Assembly: GCA_027604705.1 (NCBI GenBank)
Contig: JADHYV010000081.1
Location: 1 to 64,000 of the forward strand
Direction: 5' to 3'
DNA from: Allomyces arbusculus
Lineage: Eukaryota > Blastocladiomycota > Blastocladiomycetes > Blastocladiales > Blastocladiaceae
DNA: 64,000 nucleotides
Below are positions 10,108 to 22,192 of this stretch, one piece after another. The translations under genes were made by a program, and so were the position numbers. The notes beneath the pieces are model-generated. The model did not search any database. It was given only the letters and a program-made list of their open reading frames with translations, and was not told the origin of the DNA. Each line of letters opens with the position of its first letter. Within the stretch, counting starts at the first letter, position 1.

Positions 10108-13006
10108 CTACAGCACGGCTTGGTGGTGCGCCACTTCCTGGAGCATCCGCGACCGCCGCGCGTCGCGTGACTCGGGCGTTTCGAACTGCGCCTGCCGGCG
10201 CTCAAGATCGAGCTGGTACAGCGACGGCGGGCGGCGCCGGCGTTGCAGCGGGAACATGCCGCTCCCGCTGTTCGTGGACCCGAAATCGGCGGCCGATGGT
10301 TCCGCGAGCATGAGCAGGAACGGGTCCGTGACCGTGGCGCTGGCCATGACGGCCGACCCGTGATTCGGCGTCGGGGACGGGCCAGCATACCGCGTCGGAG
10401 GCACACCGCCGAGGTACCCTTCACTGCGGAACGAAGGCGTGGCCATGGCGGGTGGCGCGAGTGCCGTAACCGGCTGCGAATCAACATCGGCCACGGACCG
10501 CATCGTTGGAGCGGCGGGTGCCTCCTCGTCGGTCACGTCAACCCACACACTGCTGTGCACGACGCCCGACCCGAGATGGTTGCTACCCGTCGATCCGCGC
10601 CGGAATGTTTCCACGGTCGTGCGCACCGTCTGGTTGCCCACCAAACTGCGCCGCCGCGGCCGAAGCGCCATGGACCCGTGCCGCTTGCTCGACCCGGCCA
10701 CACTTAGCGGTATAGGTCGAAGCGAAGCGACGCTCACGGTGGGTGACGCCGTGTGCGTGACGACAGTTGGGATCAGCGGGCCCGTGTGCACACCGCGTAG
10801 CTGGCCGTGCGATTCGGCAGCGATCGGACGCATCCGCGCCGCGGGGTACGCGCGCTGGTGGTTTGTCCACTACCATGCGCACGAGAGATAAGTCGGTGGG
10901 AGAATGATCGAGCAATTGACTGTTGGGAGGAAGGACGGACATGAGCGTGGCCTTCCTGCTGTGCGTGAGATGGCGACCCAGGCGAAATATCCGGCGACGC
11001 GCTCCCGACGGCCGCTGCCATTGGTCCGGACGGTGCAGCGGGCACTGTCGTGACCGACGTTGCCGATGCAGCCTGCGATGCACTTGCCCCCGCCGTTCTG
11101 AGTTCGTGCAGCGCGCTCGACGCGGAAGCACCGACTGACCGACGACCCTTGCGCGAGGCCGACTCGCGCCGCCGCAGGTCGTGCACGCTCGGCGACGAGA
11201 CGGTAATGGTAATGGACGGCTCGCCGCGCAAGTTGGTCGCAACCAGATTGGCCGAGGCTGCAGTAGTCATCCCGGTGCTGCCACCTGCACCACCACCACC
11301 GGTGCTACTGCCGCCACGCGGCAGCGTCATGGCGACACTCGAGCGGCTCGTGCGATCGCCAAAGTTGCCGCTCGAGGAAGGGATCGGGAGCGTGACTGTC
11401 GATATACCAGCCCCGTCGGGGAGCGAAAAGTAGGAGGCCATGTCGAGGCCGTTGATGTCAATTGACGCGTCGCGGAAGGCCTTGGGGTCCATAGGCGCTA
11501 GATGGCCTGGAGCAGCAGCCAAACAGGCGTGTCAGCTTGGTCATAGCTGGTAAGATCGCGACAGGGCCCCGTACCAGAATTGTTCAACAAGGAGGCCTTG
11601 GACGATCCCGCAGACGAGCCGGCAACGTCGTTCGATGCCAGGGCCACGTTGACATCGGGCGCCAACTCCTGTGCCGATCGCTTGCCGACGTCCACGTATG
11701 ATCCGCCCGGCGGGGTCGGTAGTGCCATGGATGACTCTTCGGGCCCGTCCCACAAGACGGCGAGCCGCTCGGCCGGCGACCCGGACCCGTGCACGTAGGG
11801 ACTTGGCGCGGGCGGTGCTTCGTTGACGGTAGCAAGACTGGGCGAGGCACCGGTACGCAACCGGACCAACGACCGATTGCTGCCGCGCGTGCCGGCAGCG
11901 TTGATTGTGTTGGATTGCGACCAAGATCCCTAGGAAACGGCCGATTTGCGCATTAACAAGGGGAGACAGGAACGGTCACGAGCGCACAGAAACCAAATCA
12001 CGATACAAACCGCATTTCCTTGCTGCGCCCCCATGTAAGCACCGGGCAGTTGCGTATCGTCACCGTTCGTGGCCACGGGCACGTAACCAGACTTGTTGAC
12101 GCCCGCAAAGCCCAACCCCGCGGCGGCAGTCGCAGCACCAATGACGGTTGGTGGGGATCCGGGCGGAAAATCCGAGTGGTCGTGTGGGAGCGTCGAGTAG
12201 GCATGCGGGTACATGTGATTGGCCACGGCGGATCCCGACACGGGCAGGCCTGGTCCATTGAGCGGCGGATCAGCGGTGGTCGCGGCCGGGAATATTGGTG
12301 CCGGTTGCCCGGGGCCTGTATTGGGAGAAGCGGCAGCGCTTGCGGCAGAGGCGACGGGTGCAGCGGGTTTCGCGCCGGGTGAGGCCGTGGCTGCTTCCGT
12401 TTTGGCCTGGAGGTGGGCCTTGTACTGGTTGGAGAGGACCGTGGCGAGCACGCCAAGGACGGGCACGAGGACAAAGACAGAGATGGCGAGCAGCGTGACG
12501 AGCGGTTGCTAAGTGACGACGGATCACACGGATCAGCTTGATTTGATTCGGTTGCCGGTGCCCGAGGACTGAGAACGACATACAAGGTAGACGGCTACAG
12601 CGGCCATCAAGAAGAAGCCAAACCAGAGAGCGAGTTGAAGCGCAAGCAGTAACGAATCGATAGGCTTGTCGCGGATTGTCTGCACGGCAGCGGCGATCAG
12701 GTCGACTAGTGCGCTCCCCTGTCGGCACACCGCGCCCCAGCACCCGTGGCTCACGTCGCCGCCGGCCGAGGCGACGCGGTCCAAGTGGACCATGGAGTGG
12801 TAAAGGTCGGTGCCGACAGAGCCGACGGGCGAGTCGTCGGCGGCGACAAGTTCGCTCTTGGCCTTGCGCAGCTCGCTGACGAGGGGCCCGTGCAGCGGGG
12901 AGTTTGGCGCGGCGGCAGAGGCGGGCGAGGCAACCGGGGCCGAGGGGGCCGAGACGGTGCGGGGCCGCTGGTGTGCCAAGTCGAGGGCGCCGTGCTGTCG
13001 CGACAT
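10108..13006 (-). CDS. Membrane protein with a tight two-helix hairpin and long disordered tail, unknown function
   Basis: Five exons (13006-12584, 12508-12011, 11929-11575, 11506-10941, 10854-10108) give 862 residues. Introns 1-3 (75, 81, 68 bases; GTATGT, GTTTGT, GTACGG donors) match in phase. The fourth (86 bases, GTCCGT donor) also matches but lacks a good branch site, so that junction is tentative. The start is the ATG at 13006 in an ACCATG context; the longer frame begins only with GTG. One hydrophobic helix (about residues 118-141) is followed after Gln-Pro by a second (about 144-166), with intron 1 exactly between them. The remaining ~690 residues are Ser/Ala/Pro-rich and probably cytoplasmic. 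No known family is recognised. Confidence 0.7.
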
Positions 13007-14690
13007 GGTGGTGATGGTAGTGCCGCCGCAGGGTCCACTGTCGGCAGGCTGGTCGGGGCGCGGATCACGCGGCGGAAGGTCGCCTGCGTTGCCGATGCGT
13101 TCCCAATTTGTTACCAGGGGCCGGTGGCGGGCAATCGGGGGGCGATGGCGATGCACGCAGGGTCGGCGGGACTAGGGTCCTGGACGGCAGCGACCAAAGC
13201 GATGCGCGATACGATGCGATCGCGCGCGGTCGGGACGCGGCGGCCACGCATCGAGCGCGGCAGGCGGCGCTCGTCAAATTGCGGGCAGTCAGGAGGCGGG
13301 CGGGGCAGCGCTATTGCTGCGAACGCGCCGTGGCCGTGCGGTCGTCGTCGTCGTCGTTGCTGTTGTTGCAGTCGTCGTGGGCGACAATAGGCGACAAGGC
13401 GGTCGCACGGTGGGCGACAACGGCCGACACGGCAAGGAAGGCTGACTGTGCGCTCCATTCAGAACTGGATTTCTCCGGCTGAACGCCTTGGCGCACAACT
13501 CACATACAGACCGGCTCAAAACGGCCTCCCACCACTTCTGACCACCACAGCCGCCCTCCAAATCCGAGTAGAATGTATATTTGTGGACAATATAGGGTAG
13601 GGAGAAGCTAGACGGCGCAAAACGCGCCGCGCGCCACCCACCGGCCGCCAACCATGCTGTAAGCCAGAAACCCATGGCGCACGGCCACTACGCAGCAGTC
13701 GCCGCCAACCAGAGGGCCGTCACACAGAGCGATCGTTGCGTGCCGCGACGTTGCACACGATGGCCGCCGTGCGGCGCGGCGTGGTGCGGTGGGTGTCGCT
13801 CAAGACAGCGCGGGGCGGGGGAAAACGTGGGGCACCGCACGAGCGCGCGGCCGCGACGGTCGTTGTTCGGTTCCGCGCGGCTCCGTTGTGCCATATCTCC
13901 GTCGCTCTGTGGCGAATCGCAAGCCGCGAGATCGGGCGGAAGTCGAGGAGCTGTGGCCACCGCCCACCTGTTGGCAGCGCGCCATCTGCGCCCGACCGCA
14001 GTCGGTTCCGCGCCGTGCCGCGCGAGTTGTTGTTCGGCTGCGCGCGCGCCGGTGATTGGCTGAAATGGTGTTCAGCGGTCGTCAGAGTGCCAGTTGATGG
14101 TGGGCACCGCAGCCGGAGCGGTCGGAGGATGTGCAATCGTAGCGCGGCTTGGGAACTTGAGCAACAGAGGATCGCGATTCATCTTGCAGCAGGCAGTAGC
14201 GCGGCGACAAGGTGGTGGTGCTGGTAAGGTAGGAAGGAGAGCGAGAGTGGCGGCCGGTTGCGTGGTGAGCCACAGTAAATTGATGTCGGGCAAGGGCACT
14301 GGTGAGGCGTGCAGTGCTCGTCACGCGGTCACGCCGCCTCAGGACAGAGATGGCAGGCCGTGATGGCATGGCACGCCGCACGAGCCGGGACGCATCGGCC
14401 CCTCATGTTTATGATAGCTTCATTGGCGCGCAAAATTGGCAAAATAGCCCCAATGCGCCCATTCGCGCCCATGGGTCGATCGCCGCCGGCGCCGCCACAC
14501 AGCGTGTGTGCGGCCATCTCATGGTCCAAGAAGCAAACCGACTTGGCCCGGACTTGACCCAGAAACCGACCCGAACACGGCACGACGCCCACGCCGGCGA
14601 CCGCCCGACCGCCGACCGCCACGTGCTGCCGCGACCGCGCGCTGCCACTGCCCGCACTCGCTCCGCGACGACAAGGCCGCCGCCGTCGCC
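13007..14690. other. Long divergent intergenic region
   Basis: About 1.7 kb separates the membrane-protein gene (minus) from the TBC gene (plus) and presumably holds both promoters. It has several CNN-type microsatellite-like tracts (around 13340-13380). No frame has a convincing codon pattern or domain. Confidence 0.4.
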
Positions 14691-15102
14691 ATGGCCGCGC
14701 CGCTCAGCAGCCCGACCTGGGCCGCGCCGCCGCTCAACCTCGCTGCCGCCGTGCTGCCGCACCGCGCGCACGACCCGCACTTGCACCCGCCCGCCCGATA
14801 CGCGCACGCGCCGCGACCAATGGACGGCCGCGCGCGCGCCGGCCTGCAGGTCGACGACGACACCGCCGACAGGGACCGCCACGACCCCATGGGGCTCAGC
14901 CTGCCCTTCACCACCCTGTCCCTGGCCGACGACGACGGCGACGACGGCGACGACAACAACAGCGACCAGTCCGACGCCATGACCGATTATGAGCCAAACC
15001 CAAGGAGCCGAAGCCCGCACGCCGCCGACCGCAGCCGCCATCTTTATCTCGGCGACACTGCGCACGCCGTTGCTGCGGCTGCTGAACCCATCTCCGTCTC
15101 CG
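14691..15102 (+). other. Candidate 5' exon of the TBC gene
   Basis: From an ATG at 14691 (GCCATGG context), 137 codons are open. They begin MAAPLSSPTWAAPP and contain an Asp-rich run (DDDGDDGDDNN) before a GTACGC donor at 15103. The composition looks coding, but I could not connect it to the TBC exons with matching phases. An intermediate exon between 15.1 and 15.5 kb may be involved. A donor-acceptor pair at 15500/15575 is phase-compatible with the TBC frame. Confidence 0.35.
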
Positions 15103-15718
15103 GTACGCTTTGTCGCGCGTTTGGAGTTCGGAGCAGCGCGTGCTCGAAACGCACGACGTGTGCTGTGCGCTGCCCCCTCGTCACTGCACCATCGCCCGCG
15201 ACTGGTGCCGGCGCAAACAGATCTTCTCCTGTTTGGCTCGCTGGTGCCCCCCGTGGCGCTCGTGGCGTTCGCGACACTTCTCCACGGCGATGGCACGGCC
15301 CTGCGCCGGTCGCCCACAACCGTCATCTCATTGGCCGCGCGCCGACGCACCGCGTGTTGCATCCGGCGGCGCGACGCCCCGAGTATCAACGCATCGATCG
15401 ACCTGGCCGCCGACGAGCGGTGGCAGCAAGCCGTCAGACGCGACACCCGCGCCTGGCGCGTCAGCATGGGGCTCCACACTACGGCCCGCTTCGCGTGCCG
15501 ACCTTACTGCTCAACGCTGACTGACCCCCCTTGCTCGTGCTCTGCAAACGCGTCGCGTACGTCGCGTATACATAGCCTTCTCCTCGGTCGACTCGCTCGC
15601 ACCGCCTACTCTCCCTCCACGACCAGCCGACAACGACGGTGACTTCGACCACGACGCACCGCCTTCTCCTCCCTCCTCGCTGCGCTCCTTGGCCACCATC
15701 AGCACCTCTGCAACCGGC

Positions 15719-17266
15719 ATGCCCGATATGAGCGTCGCACCAACACCGCATCCGCGTTCCACTGTCCCTGGCGTGCCCGCATTTACGCCACCACGACGCG
15801 CCAGTGCATCGGCCGCGAGCGCACCGACGGGCCGCACCTCGACGGGTCGACGGCTCTCTGACTGGTTTCGCAGTCTCTCCTCGTCGTCGTCGACCGTCTC
15901 CACCACCAGTACCTCGTCGACGACCCAGGTGCTTTGCCGCACGCGCCCGCACACGCTCCCACCCAAACCCAAGGCCGAGGACGCCAAGCACTTGGCCGAG
16001 TACGCCAAGATGATGAAAGCCGCCCAGGCGCGCGACGCCGCAGCACGCGCCAAGGCCGCCAAACTGCGCCTCGCGCGCGAAAAGGAGGCCATTGCCGCAC
16101 TCAACACGTGGACGTCGCAGATTCTGCCCAATTGGGACAAGGTCCGGTACGCGAAAAAGACGACCGACTTGTGGTTCAAGGGCGTGCCACCACGACTGCG
16201 CGGTACCGTCTGGGCGCGCGCCGTCGGGAATCCGCTGCACGTCTCGCCCGATGTCTACGAACTCTGCAAGCGCCGTGCCGCCGACGCGCTCACGTCGCAT
16301 CGGATGCAACGTGCGGCCCTGGACGCGGCGCTCGTGGAAGCGGTCGCAAAACGGACCCGTGCCCCATCATTGTCGTCGGGCGAGTCGTCGGCTGCCACGC
16401 TGTCGGGGCACGGCGAGACGGCACCACCGCAGCTGCCCATGGTCTTCCAAGGGCGCAAGGACACGCTCGATTTGATTGCCAATGATATTTCGAGGACGTT
16501 CCCGGCGCTCGGCGTGTTCCAGCAGCCCAACGGTCCGCTCGCCGAGCCATTGGCATCCGTCCTCGAGGCCTTTGCCGTCTACCGTGCCGACATGGGGTAC
16601 TGTTTCCTGTCACACTCTGCTATTTTGTTTTCTTCCGACGAGGGGAAGGACATGTCAACTCACCACCCATCCACGCCGTATCTTTCCAGTTACGTCCAAG
16701 GTATGAGTTATCTCGCCGCAATGCTGCTGCTCAACATGGACGACTACTCGGCGTTTGCTACGCTCTGCACCATGTTCCGGCACCGGTCAGGCGTCTTGCC
16801 CGTATTTTACAGGCTCGATCTCCCGCTCGTGGCCAAGTACTTTTCCGTCTTTTCCACACTCCTCGCGCAAGTCAGTCCTGGCCTCGCCGCGCACTTTGAC
16901 CGGATTGGCCTGCGCCCCGAGTTCTTCCTTTACGAGTGGTTCCTGTCGCTCTTCAGCAAACCACTCCCGCTCGACATGGCCGCGCGCGTCTGGGACCTCT
17001 ACTTTCTCGACGGCGACGCGGCGCTGTTCCGAATCGCCGTGGCCCTCTTGCGGTTCCACGAGCGGCAGCTGGTCGGGCTCGCGTTCGACGAGTGCATCTC
17101 GGATGTGCTCAGGCTGCCCGGACGGATTAAGCCGGGACCCGCGGGACGTGTGGGCGAAGTGGATGCGGACGTGGCGTTCTGGGACTGTGTGCGCGACAGT
17201 GTTGCGCTCGACCGCGACGCGTACCGCGCACTGTGTCGTGGTGCAGGGCTCGTGCCGCCCGAATAG
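15719..17266 (+). CDS. TBC-domain Rab GTPase-activating protein (TBC1D12/14-like)
   Basis: It accelerates GTP hydrolysis on a Rab GTPase in membrane traffic. From the first in-frame ATG at 15719 (exons 15719-16596 and 16690-17266) there are 484 residues; extra 5' exons are likely. The domain begins with LWFKGVPPRLRGTVWARAVGN near residue 160, the 'W.GIPp.vRG.vW..aiGN' form seen in TBC1D12/14. The catalytic Arg finger is in IANDISRTFP (about 258). The Gln finger YVQGM (about 293) exists only after a 93-base phase-2 intron (16597-16689, GTACTG donor) is removed. LYEWFLSLFSKPLPLDMAARVWD follows. The N-terminus is Ser/Thr-rich and then helical. The Rab substrate cannot be inferred. Confidence 0.88.
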   Translation: MPDMSVAPTPHPRSTVPGVPAFTPPRRASASAASAPTGRTSTGRRLSDWFRSLSSSSSTVSTTSTSSTTQVLCRTRPHTLPPKPKAEDAKHLAEYAKMMKAAQARDAAARAKAAKLRLAREKEAIAALNTWTSQILPNWDKVRYAKKTTDLWFKGVPPRLRGTVWARAVGNPLHVSPDVYELCKRRAADALTSHRMQRAALDAALVEAVAKRTRAPSLSSGESSAATLSGHGETAPPQLPMVFQGRKDTLDLIANDISRTFPALGVFQQPNGPLAEPLASVLEAFAVYRADMGYCFLSHSAILFSSDEGKDMSTHHPSTPYLSSYVQGMSYLAAMLLLNMDDYSAFATLCTMFRHRSGVLPVFYRLDLPLVAKYFSVFSTLLAQVSPGLAAHFDRIGLRPEFFLYEWFLSLFSKPLPLDMAARVWDLYFLDGDAALFRIAVALLRFHERQLVGLAFDECISDVLRLPGRIKPGPAGRVGEVDADVAFWDCVRDSVALDRDAYRALCRGAGLVPPE

Positions 17267-17835
17267 TCGGTCGGACGCTGGACGGCGTGTTTGTACAATA
17301 GTTTGCTCTTTGAGTCGCGCGGTGCCTGGTTGGCGGCGACGGCATCGCTTGTCTGTTGTGTTTTTTCCCCACCCACGTGGTTTTTGTCTTGGCGCGCCTG
17401 CACGGCACAGTACATACAACGAGACTCTGGCACCAAAAGTGTGCCTTCTCGCTTCTTTTCGACGAAGTGCGTGCAATCGTGTCGCTCTGGTAGCGATGAG
17501 TCCTACAAGGCGCTTGAATAGAAATTGCAATGCCCATGACAGCTAGCGAACTACCATTTTGTTTGCGTGGGCGGGCAAGAGCGACTGGTGAGGTTGAACC
17601 CAGTTCAGATACGCGTCTCACGACGTCTCTCACTCCAAGTATGAAGTTGCAGGCCAGAGTCAAACTACGCGCGATGGATGATTTCAAGAAGAGTGTGGTG
17701 TCGTTACAAACATATTTACAATCCGACGGCGTTCGTGCAGCCGCCCGAGCACGCACGCACGTCGATCCACGCCAGGGCCAAGTGCCTGCTGCAAAACTTG
17801 CAGGCAGCGATAATGGGCCATATTGTCTTCCCCCC
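17267..17835. other. Convergent intergenic region
   Basis: 569 bases lie between the TBC stop and the end of a small minus-strand gene. The region is relatively AT-rich and should hold both 3' ends. No gene was seen. Confidence 0.45.
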
Positions 17836-18162
17836 TCACGATTTGCTGGCCTCCAGCTCGGACGCGCCCGAAGAGCAAGAGCCACGCGACGCTTCCAGAG
17901 CGGCAATCTTGGCTCGCAACTGTGCATTCTCCTTGACGAGTGTGTTGCGTTCTTCCATGAGCTGTGCGAATGTGGTCTTGAGCACCGAAATGGTCGCTGC
18001 TGACTTGATGGTCTCCATTCGACGTGGGGACGGCGGGTGCGTCGTCGACGGCTGCCGCCGCCGGCGTCGTTCCAAGACCGCGGTCGCGGCCGAGACTAAC
18101 AGCGTCATTTCGAGTCCGGTCCAGGCCGGCATCACAAGCACGTCCGTGGCGATGATCGACAT
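17836..18162 (-). CDS. Small protein with N-terminal hydrophobic segment and coiled coil
   Basis: 108 residues from the ATG at 18162; the longer frame starts only with GTG. Residues 10-30 (MPAWTGLEMTLLVSAATAVL) are hydrophobic and followed by a five-Arg run, which would place a single membrane helix with its C-terminus in the cytosol. Residues 60-97 form a clear coiled coil (VLKTTFAQLMEERNTLVKEN and AQLRAKIAALEA). No family is recognised. A further 5' exon is possible, because the frame stays open upstream to 18273. Confidence 0.6.
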   Translation of the reverse strand: MSIIATDVLVMPAWTGLEMTLLVSAATAVLERRRRRQPSTTHPPSPRRMETIKSAATISVLKTTFAQLMEERNTLVKENAQLRAKIAALEASRGSCSSGASELEASKS

Positions 18163-18828
18163 GGTTGGCAGTCGGTCGATAGTGCTGCCCACGGATCTGT
18201 GCAGGTCGTCGTAGTAGTCGTCGGTCGTGCAGCGAGTGAGCGAGGAGCACGGTCGATGAAGAGGGAGGCCCACGTACGGTTGTCAACGAAGTGGCGAGTC
18301 GTGGCGAAGGGGCCAGATGCATCGGCACCCGCGAGCTTTTATATGTGCAGGTCGCGTTTCCCATTTTTGTTGGCAGGTCCGCGGATGAGTGACGCCGCCC
18401 ATGTCCTCGCCATCCTCATCGTTTCGTTCTTCGAGTCGCATCCACCACGCCAGACGCGCCGACGCGACGGTGTTGGTCGATTCCCTGGCCGGCCCCAACC
18501 GCGCCCGTTGCGATGCGTAACGCAGACAAGGGCGCGCGCCTGACAAGTCGCAACGGGAGCAACGCGAAATGGTTGGAAAGGATTCAAAATTGAATGACTT
18601 GTGATTCGTTTCGGAGCGAGAGGAAGGATTAGACGCGGATACTTGAGAACTAAGAAGCAAAAGCAATGTCCAAAAAGAGCCAGAGCGGACAGAGCGGACA
18701 GACGCGACGGGAAAAGAACAGGCATAAAACCACGAAGAACGGCAAACATGACGCGGCCACACATTCAAAAACGGGGCAAAAACCTGCAAGTGCGCGGGAT
18801 TGCAGCTGGACACGATCGACAACAGGCA
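18163..18828. other. Intergenic, no gene seen
   Basis: 666 bases between the small coiled-coil gene and the ankyrin gene, both on the minus strand. Probable promoter of the former and 3' flank of the latter. No domain is visible in any frame. Confidence 0.45.
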
Positions 18829-21800
18829 TTACGACTTCATGTCGCCCAACGACTTCATTTTGCGCACGCTTTTGGTGAACGTGCTCTTCAAGCGGTCGCT
18901 CAGCGTCTTGGTCCCGCTCGCGTCGTCCTCGAGCGAGCTCGCTGACATCATCACCTTGGGCGACGGTCCCGTCCGTGCTGGCGCGAGCGCAGCACGGAAG
19001 GGTCCCGTCTGCGGCGGCGAGGCTGGCGTGGGACCCCACCCATGTTGTGCTGCGAGCGTCGGCCCAGAGATGACCATACCCGACGCCGCCGACGCGCCCG
19101 TCATTGGCCGAGCGCGCGGCGCCGACGCAATCGTCGTCGGGAGCGGGTCAATGGTGAGCGTAACCAGCTCCGTCAGGTCAGGTCGACGCGGCTGTCGCCC
19201 AGAGCCGTTGCCCGACGCGTTGGAGGAGTTGGCACGCGAAAGCCCGCTGTTGAGCATGGTCGAGGCCGTCGGACCCGTCGGCCGCGTGGGCAGGCGCAGG
19301 TCCGGCTGCGACTGGGCAAACATCGCGTTCGACCGGCCATTGTACAGGCTCGCGGGCCCTTGTTGTGGCAGGTTGCCGTGCGTCATGGCCATCCCGGGGT
19401 GCGCGTACGGGAACGCGACACGCGCACGCGCTGCGGCACCGACCGCGGCGGAACCCGTCAGCGACAGGTGGCTGCCTGTGGCCGCTGAGCTGGCGAGGTC
19501 GCTCGAAAGTCCATCCTCGTCCTCGTCGTCGTCATCGTAGGCGTTCGGATCAAAATCCTCCGAGTACTCGTCGCCGTCCTCAGCGGGGAGAGTCACGACA
19601 AGCGACTCGATGCGCGACGCGGCGCGCAGGTTTGACATAGACGCAGTCGCGCGCAAGTGCTGCATGTGCGACGTACTCGACGCATTCGACGCGAGCGACG
19701 ACCGTACGGCCGCGGCCTGGTTAGCCGTGCTGTACGGGTACGGCTGCGGATGTGTCTGCTGCCCCTGCGGGTACGCCATGACGCCAGGTGCGGCAGAACC
19801 TGCCGTGGTCACGGGGATTGTCGGTGTGCCAAACCCGTTGGGTCCAACGATCGAGCTCCCGACGACCGAGCTGCCCATGACCGAGGACGCCGTAGATGCA
19901 GCGCGTGGGCGAGCAGGTGGGATCGCACGTTGCTGTTGCTGAGCATGTTGCTGCGGCTGTCCTGGCCTCGGCGTGACACCTGCGGGCGCAACAGCCGCCT
20001 CGGCCATCCGAATCGCCTCTGCCAGATGCGCGTGCGAAGGCGACGTGAGCGGCCCGGTGGTCATGGCCTGCGGCGGCTGCGCACGGTTCACGGTCGGTGG
20101 ACCTTGTCGCTGCGCGGTCCCGCGCGGCGTGCCGAGCGGAGAAGGCCCGATGGGCGTGCGCAGCGACAAGCTCGCCGTCGACCCGCCGTACATTTGGTAG
20201 AGCTGCCCGAGGCCAGTGCTGTTGCCGGCGCGCGGCTGTGAGAGCGAGTTTTGCGGCGGCGTGGTCGTCGGGGTCGGGTACGGCAGCGCCGACGTGGACC
20301 CGTTGGCCTGCATCGCGCCGAGCGCCGCGAGTCCCGTCGGCTTGGCCGCTTGCAGTTGTGCCATCAGCTCCTGGATTCGTGCGTCTTTTTCGTCGAGCTC
20401 AGACGCAAACTGCGCGTTCTGATCCTGCAGCGCACGCACTTGAGTGCCAAGCGTGCGCACTTGCGTCAAGACGCCCTGTACGACAAGCTCGTCCTCGAGC
20501 GACCCGTCTGCGCCAATCAGTTCGCGCAGGGGCGTGAGCAGCGCAGCAACACCCGCGGCACCATGGGCGCGAGCCACAGCCATATCGCGCTGCACCGCCG
20601 CAAGCTGCTCGTCCTTAGCACGGTTCACTGCTGCGAGCTGGTCATCCTTGGCCTGCACTTGCGCGCGCAGTGCCGCGACCTGGTCCGCGTGCCCGCGGTC
20701 CAGAGACTGGCGGTGCCGCGTCTTTTCGAGCTCGAGCCGTTTCGCGAGCGCCGACGCCAAATCATTGGCCTTGTCGTGCATGTCCTGCGCGAGCGCCTCC
20801 CACCGCTCGCACGAGACACCCTGTGGCGAATGAGCCGCCTCGCCGTCAATCGTGGAGACGGGCCGCGCGGACTTGGCCTCGTTGCGCACACGCTCAAACT
20901 CGACACGCGCGGCACGAATCGTGTCGCGGCTCTCGGCCAGATCGCGGTCGTCGGTTGCGAGCGCGACACCTGAGTCAAATGGACCCTGTTCGGGGAGAGC
21001 GTCGGCCGGGTCGAGGAAGTCGAGCGTCCGCACGACTTGGTCGTACCACGAATCAATCCATTGCAGAGCGATTCTGCGACTGCGACGCGACGAGTCGACG
21101 ACGCGCCGGTACTCGGTGAGAACTTGGTGGAGGTCGTTGGTCGCGTCGTCGCCAGCCGGTGGTGTCGGGAGCCGTGGTGCAGCGGCATCGGCGGGGGCTG
21201 CAGATGCGAGGGACGGGACGGGGGTTTGGAGCGCCTGGAAATGGAAAAAGTAAGTCCACTCTGGTCATTGTTAAGCTTGTTTTTGGTTCACTGAAGGGCG
21301 TACCGGTTGCAAACTGTTAGCCGCTTCCAAGAGCGCGCGAATATCGTCGAATTTCTCGCCATAATTGAGTGCCGACCACCCGTGCTTGTCGCGATGCGTG
21401 ACCGACGCGCCAAACTCGAGCAGCGTCTTGACGACACCGACGTGGTTGTCGCGCGCCGCGTACATGAGCGCGGTGCCGTTGTGCGTGTCGACGCAGTCGA
21501 CGTTGGCGCCGTGCTCGAGCATCTTGAGCACGTATTGTTGCTTGCCGAGGTAACCTAGCGAGCACAATCGCGCAAGATGGGAATCAGCATTTCGGGTTAC
21601 GTGTATCATGGTTGGGCGATGCAGCAACGTAAACGTACTCGCAAGAATGAACGGTGAGATGCTATGAATGCAGTCGTGGCCGCGCTCAAATTCGGCGGGC
21701 GGCAGCCGCTTGACGAGCATGTCGAAGATTTCGGCGTGGTGCGGGTGCACTTGGCTCACGTAAGGCAAATTCTCTGACGTGATATCGAGCGTGTCGATGC

Positions 21801-22192
21801 CAAAGACACACGCAATCAGCGGCGTACTGTCCACGACGGTCGAACTCGGCCGTCAGTTAAAATGCGGCAAAGTTGACGAAAAATGGCCCCATAAAATCGT
21901 ACCGGCCGAGCGAATCCGGCGCCTCAATGTCGTCGGCGAGCGTGCCGTCCCGCTCGAGCACGTGCAGGAGTCGAGCAACGAGCCGTACGTTGCCGGCAAG
22001 AACAGCCAGCACCAATGGAGTCGCATTGTAGCGCAAATTGCGCGTGCGCGGGACGACGGGACCAAACGGCGACACGGTGTCGGCGACGGTCCATGGCACC
22101 AGCGTACGGGCCGTACTAGCGTCCAAGGGCTCGAGGACGTCGGGCGGCGGCGCGGACGCGGCGCGCGGCGGCGGAGGGTGGTTGTATGCCAT
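18829..22192 (-). CDS. Ankyrin-repeat and coiled-coil protein with long disordered tail
   Basis: Four exons (22192-21903, 21826-21639, 21554-21304, 21234-18829) give 1,044 residues. The introns (76, 84, 69 bases; GTACGA, GTACGT, GTACGC donors; phases 2, 1, 0) all match. Intron 1 has a TAACTGAC branch, and intron 2 joins ILAS to YLGKQQYVLKMLEHGANV. Ankyrin repeats cover about residues 55-245, with good consensus in NGTALMYAARDNHVGVVKTL and LLEFGASVTHRDKHGWSALN. A coiled coil follows (about 320-500, rich in AKRLELEKTRHRQ, QVQAKDDQLAAV). The tail is Pro/Ser/Gln-rich with an acidic run YDDDDEDEDG and a basic C-terminus. The start is the ATG at 22192. It is probably an adaptor; its partner is unknown. 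Confidence 0.85.

Noticed and set aside
14409-15479. 356-codon minus-strand frame opposite the TBC 5' region
   Set aside because: Mirror image of the Asp-codon-rich plus strand; no ATG context, domain or splice support.
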